64,000 nt of DNA from Nyssa sinensis (Eukaryota > Streptophyta > Magnoliopsida > Cornales > Nyssaceae). Position numbers and translations under genes: made by a program. The DNA lies in contig CM018048.1 of NCBI GenBank assembly GCA_008638375.1, positions 3,731,940 to 3,795,939 on the forward strand, in the 5' to 3' direction. This document shows positions 57,001-64,000 of this stretch, piece after piece. The notes under the pieces were generated by a model. It did not search any database. It was given only the letters and a program-made list of their open reading frames with translations, and had not been told where the DNA came from. Each line of letters starts with the position of its first letter. Within the stretch, counting starts at the first letter, position 1.

Positions 57001-60000
57001 TAGCAAGGAGACTATGGATTGCATACAGAAATATTTATCCTCCACAGTTCTCATGAAAGACAGTAATATCCACCAATATAAATTTTATTTATGTAAGACT
57101 AAACCCAGACTAGACTGAATTTAACTGTTGGCTACAGCTGTCAACTAACAACCACTTATGAATACTACCCTTCTGCTAATTCCTGAAAGAATCTGATAAG
57201 TTGTGCTACTAAATCAAACTACCACTTCTAAATAAATCAATCAAATAAATAAAATCCCTATTGGATATTATTATATCCACTTTTTTCTCAAATCCTTTTA
57301 ATCGTTCCAATAAATTTAAGTGAAATGGTTTACCTGACTGTCTTTGCCAGCAGATCCATGAAATAAACATAAGTTTCATGGGGCACAGTCTGTCTAGCAC
57401 TCAACACACGATTGTAAGCCCCCTCCATGAAGGACTGTTCCAATTCCACTGCATGCTTGATACAAGGGTTCTCTAGAGCAGTAGCTGAAAGTAATTCCAA
57501 TTCAGTATGGAATTCGGCTATTCTATTCTGCACAAGGAGTCTCAAAAGGTTGAGGCCTAAGATCGGGTACTCCTGAGGGGATTGTGGAAGATGGCCACTG
57601 CTTCATGGAAGCAAATAGAAGTCATAAATATAACCTTGAAATTGAAATTCAAAAGGTAAGCAAGTGATATAAGAGATCTGTCGATCGAAAAGTATTAGCA
57701 GAAAGTGCTATAAACCAGATAGAGTTCATTTATAAGCGTGACTTCCATAATTTGTATTTGGATTTAACAAGCAGAAAAATTGGTAGACGAATCCAAATTG
57801 ATAAACCTAATTCACCAAATACATCACAAAATCAGATGTGATATGCAATCTCTAAAAACTTCCATACATAGAAACGGAACAGACATTGTATTAAGGATGA
57901 TTTTACACATCGATTATATACTTGTTGAACGCTTGCCAACATGTCACGCATGTTACATATCAAACATGGGCGTGCATGCGCACACACATTCCATGAGGCA
58001 CATGCATAAGCATACATTGTATACCTAAATATGTCCTCCTGTCTAGATGAGTTATTGACTGACCACATATCCAACAGTGGCACTTGTCCATAATTCAGGT
58101 AAGTTTATATCCAATCAACTCCTAAAGGTAGACATAGAAGATATAACTTGGGGAACAAAGCACACAATAACAATGTGTTCTTTCTCCCACATGAGCAAAA
58201 AAAAATTTAAGAAGTAAAATATTATAACCCGAGCGCCCAAGGGGGGGAGGGGGGGATGAAACCCATGAACAAAAGCAAAGCAAACCCTACAAAAGAGGGA
58301 GCAGAGAGCTGAAAAAACCTACAAAAGAGGGTTTAAAGACCCCAAAAACTTCACTAAAGACCCATCACCCGAGCAAAGGGCTTTTTTAGACCAAAAGAAA
58401 AGGAGAGAGGAATTTATATTTAAAGACATGAGAAAATTAGTTTTCATTTAAATATACATATGCATGCAGCATGGGTGAATGAAACTAGGGGTTGGTAACT
58501 GGCCTACTTCAAAATGTAAAAGATGAAGTCTGAACAGAAAAAAATAAAATTACAGTCCCTACCATATATGTTAACACTATATTCAACCCAAATCAGAACA
58601 TTCATGTCAGGGTCCCAAACAGCACTGAGCTTGTCTAACCAAGGGGAAAGGGGAAAAGGGAAAAGGGGGTGCTGAGAGAAACTCGGGGTCCATTATCTGG
58701 CTCCAAATCAACTCCAGACATGGCAAAAAAGCATAACAACCTCCTTCCTCCAACCCAGACCTGCCTTGGAATACTTATTTTTACCTCCCAAACTTGTCAC
58801 AGATATTCAATAAATATATAGGTTCTCCAAATTGATGAAAGTTAAAGACAATAAAAAATTACCCTGCATCTGTATAATAAGGTTTCAGCTGAAAGAAATC
58901 CCTCTCAAAGGCATCCTGATCCTCTATCTTCACGCTTAGAACAACTGCATGCTCATATATATCCCCTGAAAATTGTCAGAGTCGGGCATTATCAGTGGAA
59001 ACAGCTCGAGGGGGGTTAACTACAGCGGGTTTAATAGAGTCTTTAGATCTGTCAATACCATAAAGTGTAATTATGAAGCCTCTAAATAAGCGATGTGAAC
59101 AGCATGCCTCACGCATCAATCAATTGGCGTTCTTGTCAGAAAACCATTACTAGAAATTAGGTATTCTTTATAAATTCATAAAGTTTTGTCTTAAACTTGC
59201 CATCATTCCCCAGAATCTGATATTTCAAAACCGTTATTGGACACCCAAGCCTGTACCAATGCAAAATAACTGCTACCCCCAACACTGGTGGCTGAAAGGA
59301 TGCAGTTTCTTACAAGTACGAAAACTCTTCTTTAGACATAGAAGAAAGTTTAGCCTCACTTGTTTGAGTAACAGGTTGCAGCAGGCACTTCCCACTTTAA
59401 AACATTAGTAATTTATTTATTAAAAAAACAGAAATCTAACAATTTTTAGCTTCTGCATCCATGCATGTCACATAGCTACGGGAATACAAAATCCATAACA
59501 AAACAAGATAAAGGGCTTCTCTCTCTCTCTCTCTCTCTCTCTATAATACACTTACACAGGCAGACCCACAGGGCCAGAAAATTTACTAAGTATTTTTATT
59601 AAAATGTTTAAAAAGGAGTTTCCTCCTCCTTCCCCAGTGCCAAAACAAGATTGCATTTTCGTTAGTATTCTCTAGATTTTAATGTTTATAACACACGCCC
59701 CCCCACCCCCCCCAAGTGTCAATTCTGGATCCTCCACTAACTACTTACATACACATACCAAGACAATATAAAGCATGTGAACTCAACAATAGTAATAAAC
59801 ATGACTGGGGAAAAGGAAACAAAAAAAAAAAACAGACAATTTATCTAAAAGGAGTCAAGAATGTTACTTGCTATTGTCAACTCATGAATTGCGTTAGGTG
59901 TTTCTTCAAACAATGGTGGAAGGCTTTTAAATTCTGTTAGCAAGACCTGCAAAATGTGAACCAAAATGACTCCCCAAGAATTGAAAGTAATAATTTAAAA

Positions 60001-63000
60001 AATAATAATAATAATTTAAAATTTACACAAAAAAAGGCATTTCATTCATGGCAAACCTCCTTATTTTTCACAATAAAATTTAATATTGGCCAGAACTATA
60101 GAATTCTAATACAAGATTCTTCCTAAGATTTGAAGGTAGCAAGAAATAAATAGGAATGTTTAAATACTCCCCCTCCCCCAAACAAACAAAAAAAAAACTC
60201 CCCAAAAAAAGAAAGAAATGAAAATGGTTCCCATCACAACCCCAATATGGGGCAAGGTGGGGCATAACATCCATAGAACGTATGGCAGGGAGGGGTTCCT
60301 GGTAGACCTACATTCATGAACTATTTTTCAAAAACTATATTAACAACAATAATTAACATTTTTATCCTATTCATTTTTTATTTTATTTTATTTTCTTTAA
60401 GTAGACATTTTTATTCTATTCATGTGGGCAATGGCATGACGAGCAAGGATCAAAATATCGTTTCGATGTATAGTTTCGGTCTGTCCGGAAACAGAAACGT
60501 TTCGGAAACATAATGGAAACGGAGAAAAAATTAGAAACATAACTTAAAATTTATTTATTTATACAAATAAGCCTATTTATTGAATATTTATGCATGTTTA
60601 AGGCATATACATCATATTCATGATAAATGATACTAATTCATGATCAATGACATAATAGATATATATACTATGTAATATCCACGAATTAGATAATTTGACA
60701 CAAGTTACATATAAAATAAAAAGTAAAATAAATAGTGATTTAAACCTATTATAATTAGTAACTTAATATTAAAATAATTGTTTCTCTACACTTTATTTCC
60801 CCTACGACTTTTCTATTATTTTAGGAAAAATAATAGAAATATATCTTCTTGTAATTTTGAGTCTTAATCCTTTAAAAATAAATGGATATTATTTTTTACT
60901 AATTTCTAGAATTATTGTTGATATAAAAGAAATGTTTTCTCTGATTTTGTATGTTTCCACTAGTTTCGGTATGCTTCTACGGAAACAATTTTGTTTCCAT
61001 GAAAACATGTGAATTTCTATATTCTACTAATGTTTCGTTTCGGTTCTCTGAGAAACAGAAACGTTTCGGCCGTTTCGATGGAAAAGAAACGAAACTTTAC
61101 TTTGATCCTTGATGACGAGTCTGGCCACAAGTCCATTATCTTCAAGGAATGCATACAAAATAGTAGCTGGCCAGTGTATCTGACGCCTTCCATGCATAAA
61201 AACATGAAAGGGTGGGGTTGGCGTTTATAGAGGCGGGTCAATAGATGCAGGATTGGAGAGTGTTACACTTTCCTTTCTTATGATCGGCTCTAAATAATCC
61301 AACAATCTTATCAAATAATGCTCAAATTATGAATTGAACAAAATTCATGCATTTTTAAGCAACATTAACTAAATCTACCAAGAAATTTTTTTTTTTACCA
61401 TAGATGCAAGATCTCCAACAATTAGATACGCTTTTAGGACCTTCCGAACACTTTGACTAATGTCACCTATAGACTCAAATTTTGTATTTGGCAACTTTAA
61501 ACTTGTTGATCTATTGCCAAAATTGGGTTGTCCAATCCTCATAAGAGAGGAAAGGAGGAGTGAACTGCTACTATTATGTATCGACACATTATGTAATGAT
61601 CATTATAGCAGTGAATTCTCTACACGCCAATATATCAGTCCTAAACTTGAGTTGGGTTGTTTTGTTTTGCCATGTGACCATCCCTATACCAACTACTGAC
61701 ATCCCAAACCCTTCCCATCAGCAGAGGGTTAGAGACTTGAAAAACCAGGTAAAGTCATGACCTACTACGACTCTTATTATGTAGCACTCCCCCAAGAGCA
61801 ACAGATCTTTTTTTCATATGCTTCAACAAGTGCTTCCATTTCTCCTACCCACACCTATAAACTAGTATATCTATTGATATCTATATATTGAGACAATCAT
61901 ATAGGACCCCTCTAAGCTCCAAATCATCAGCCCAATTATGAAATTGTTTAGAACTTAAGAAAGACATGTTGATGATCGGGAAGTGGTGAGTCAAAGAGTG
62001 AGGCATATAAGGAGCAAGTCTTCCACGTCAGATAGCCGACGAATCCCAAAGTGAGATGGCAAGGAGAAAATAGACGCAATCTAAAATCTAAAAGAGATTC
62101 TTGAAAAGTGTGTGGCTGAGGGTGTGAGTGTTGATCAAGATCACCAAAAGAATATGATGACAATAGCACAAAACCCAAGGTACTCCTCAATGGTTAGTAT
62201 TCAAGCTATGAACATTGCAAGAAGCACGGTCTCGCATATTAATTACATCATTGTTCACAATGACGTGAGGGAACTATTTATAATAGTCCCAACTTGAGAG
62301 GTAGTTAGAGGATGACGTTGCCTATAACAAACTGGTACGTGAGCAACTACAGTTCAAAGTAAAGAATAGTTAGAACTATGTAGTGGAAAGCAATAGATTG
62401 TTTAAGGAATTTTGGTGGAATCTCTCTATTCTAAAAAGTCCCGAGTGTTCCGCGTGTAGGTAATGTGATGGACACCTTAAGTGAACTCAATACTTTAACC
62501 TACACGTCACAAAATCCTAAGTATCCTAATTAGTTGTTCTATAGCACATAATTGTACCATAACTGCAAGTCAAACTTTAGAAATCCCCAAAGACCTATCT
62601 CCAAAGCCTTTAGGCAACCATGATATGGAAGGGCAAAAGTTTCTCGAGGAAAACTTTATTTATGATAGGAAATTTGGTTGTGTTTGGGAGCCACTTAATG
62701 GTTTCAACCAAGTCTAGCGTTATTGTGCTAAGTCTAGGAATTAAGAGTAGCTCAATAAGACAAAGTCGCGCAAGAATGGGTCAACGTATCTGGGACCTCG
62801 CTCTAAAGTTACTTTACTGCGTGAATCTTAGATAGCTCATCAACAAAGGTTTATTGACACACGTCAACTTAGGGCTAGGTCACATGTAGAAGTTATGATC
62901 AGTAACATAGCATCCATATCATATTTTGTGTTGAGTTGTCAACCTACTATACACTGCCACGTGACAGATTGTGAAAGAGGCAAACCAAGTACCTACAAGA

Positions 63001-64000
63001 CAAAAATGCAAGCTTCTTTGACCTCCAAGTCTTCAATTAAATTTTGTGGTATTTTATAGCCCATTTTAAGATGGAAGAGTGGAAAGGAAAGGGAAGAAAG
63101 GAGGATGGAAGCCATGGAAAGGGTTTCCAGTGACTTTCCACCATTTGGTATGAAGAAAAGGAGGATGGAAGAGAAGAGATGAGGAAAGCACTCTTACTCT
63201 TCTATCCAAAAGTGTGAAGAAAGGGGAAGGAAAAGAAACAAACCTCTTTGTTATGTGATTATCCTTAAATAACACCCTTCCTTTAAAATGTAAAGAGTAT
63301 AATAGTAAAAACAAGCAAAGTCCTTCCCTTCTTTCTCAACCAAAGACCAAACAAGAGGAGGGAAGGATAGCTTCTTTTGTTAGGGATGTCTTTTCCATCC
63401 CTCCTACGTCCTACCTACCAAACAGTCAAAAGCATTTTAGTAAATATATTTGTTATGCATTCTCATGCCTGCATCACACCTGGTCAGCCTCATAGTGATA
63501 GTATTTTGAAGTAGCAAAAATTTTACTTTACTTCTGAATCTGTATCCCATTATCCCCTAGTAACCACAACTGCTTTGAACAATTTCAATAATTAATAGAC
63601 CAACATAATTCGTTCAAAGTCCTTAAATCTACTTCCACAAATTGTTCTCCACCAACACCAGAATCGCAACACTATTGGCCAATTCATACCATACCACCCC
63701 ATCCAAAATTAAACCAATACACAGACAAAGTAATCTAAGTTTCCAAGCGTGTCGACATCCGAGTGTAGGATATCCTCCACGGATACGAGCTCCGAGATAA
63801 ACGCAGTTAAGTAATAAACTACCGTTTATGAACATATAAGATGATCGTAAGAGCAAGAGACGTTAAATCGATGACGATTAAGAACAATAGTTAGGGTTTT
63901 GAATTTGGTTAAAGCTCATTTTGGATTGGATATCTTACCTTGAGTTGAGAGAGGAGTTTCGTACAAGTATCATAATCGTTGCGAACCAAAGCGGCTTTGA
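54066..64000 (-). CDS. RPN12: 26S proteasome regulatory subunit RPN12 (non-ATPase subunit 8), 5' end cut by window
   Basis: Lid subunit of the 19S regulatory particle, which receives and deubiquitinates substrates. Exons on the minus strand: 64000-63939 (partial), 59946-59868, 58965-58863, 57597-57334, 55430-55319, 54206-54066 (stop TGA). They splice by GT-AG with consistent phases into about 253 residues; a full protein is about 267, so only a few N-terminal codons are missing. Recognisable stretches are VRNDYDTCTKLLSQLK, LTEFKSLPPLFEETPN, DIYEHAVVLSVKIEDQDAF, RLLVQNRIAEFHTELELL, CIKHAVELEQSFMEGAYNRV, RDEIAGCSEKAYDSLSIKDA and INQTLSYARELERIV. They cover the helical repeats and the winged-helix PCI/SAC3-GANP-like domain used for lid assembly. 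Intron 1 is about 4 kb and holds a hAT-type MITE. No damage is seen in the part present. Confidence 0.95.
59520..59542 (-). repeat. (CT)n microsatellite in RPN12 intron 1
   Basis: About 11 CT units. Confidence 0.9.
60444..61111 (+). mobile_element. hAT-type non-autonomous element in RPN12 intron 1
   Basis: 668 bp starting CAAGGATCAAAATATCGTTT and ending with the inverted match AAACTTTACTTTGATCCTTG. It is flanked by the 8-bp direct duplication ATGACGAG (60436-60443 and 61112-61119). An 8-bp duplication and CA-starting ends fit the hAT superfamily. Many GTTTCGG/CCGTTTC segments near both ends look like subterminal repeats that a transposase would bind. No coding capacity. Confidence 0.88.
61120..63938 (-). 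other. Rest of RPN12 intron 1; no second gene seen
   Basis: Mixed-composition intron sequence. A purine-rich stretch (about 63060-63240) and a pyrimidine-rich one nearby give only spurious ORFs. No convincing coding exon or terminal repeats were recognised. Confidence 0.5.

Noticed and set aside
61009..61230. 73-aa ORF at the right edge of the hAT element
   Set aside because: It crosses the terminal inverted repeat of a non-coding MITE and has no counterpart in known families.
63066..63314. Phe/Leu/Ser-rich minus-strand ORF
   Set aside because: It comes from a purine-rich tract in RPN12 intron 1; composition only.

Overview
The window is nuclear DNA from a eudicot, probably a woody perennial. 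It is AT-rich, has spliced genes with long introns, and carries typical plant Ty3/gypsy retrotransposons, a LINE, SINE-like and MITE-like elements and many (TA)n, (TG)n and (CT)n microsatellites. I cannot name the species.

Host genes, left to right. (1) 676-3744 (+): a dead cellulose synthase-like G (CslG) gene with only exons 4-6, one frameshift and three in-frame stops. (2) 32356-46358 (+): an intact six-exon CslG gene (737 aa) whose first intron has grown to about 10.9 kb by retrotransposon insertion. (3) 47769-50234 (-): a three-exon RING-H2 (ATL-type) E3 ubiquitin ligase of 167 aa, assembled here from splice sites. (4) 54066 to beyond 64000 (-): the 26S proteasome lid subunit RPN12, six exons in view, the first cut by the window edge. 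Genes 3 and 4 both belong to the ubiquitin-proteasome system but look like ordinary neighbours, not a functional cluster.

Mobile DNA. Between the two CslG copies lies a three-level nest. A chromovirus (minus strand, 4196-21848, target duplication CCTTT) was split in its integrase by an Athila-like element (plus strand, 5697-18166, duplication GGGCT). That element later received a related solo LTR (13315-15270, duplication CATGA). All proteins in this nest are broken. From 21.8 to 32.3 kb there are only intergenic relics: SINE-like and MITE-like elements, an LTR-like scrap and a 5'-truncated LINE.

The most striking object is at 33182-43263: a very young, apparently complete Tat-lineage Ty3/gypsy element (minus strand). 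Its 550-bp LTRs show no difference by eye and it is flanked by a TATAT duplication. It encodes Gag-protease, then one UAG in the exact tobacco-mosaic-virus-type leaky context (CAA UAG CAA UUA), then RT, RNase H, a second RNase H and integrase in the same frame. On the opposite strand it carries an intact three-exon accessory gene (634 aa) with a gypsy-type transposon domain, a basic nuclear-localisation-like patch and a long coiled coil. A 79-bp tandem repeat array lies where this gene and pol converge. The accessory gene runs in the same direction as the host CslG gene.
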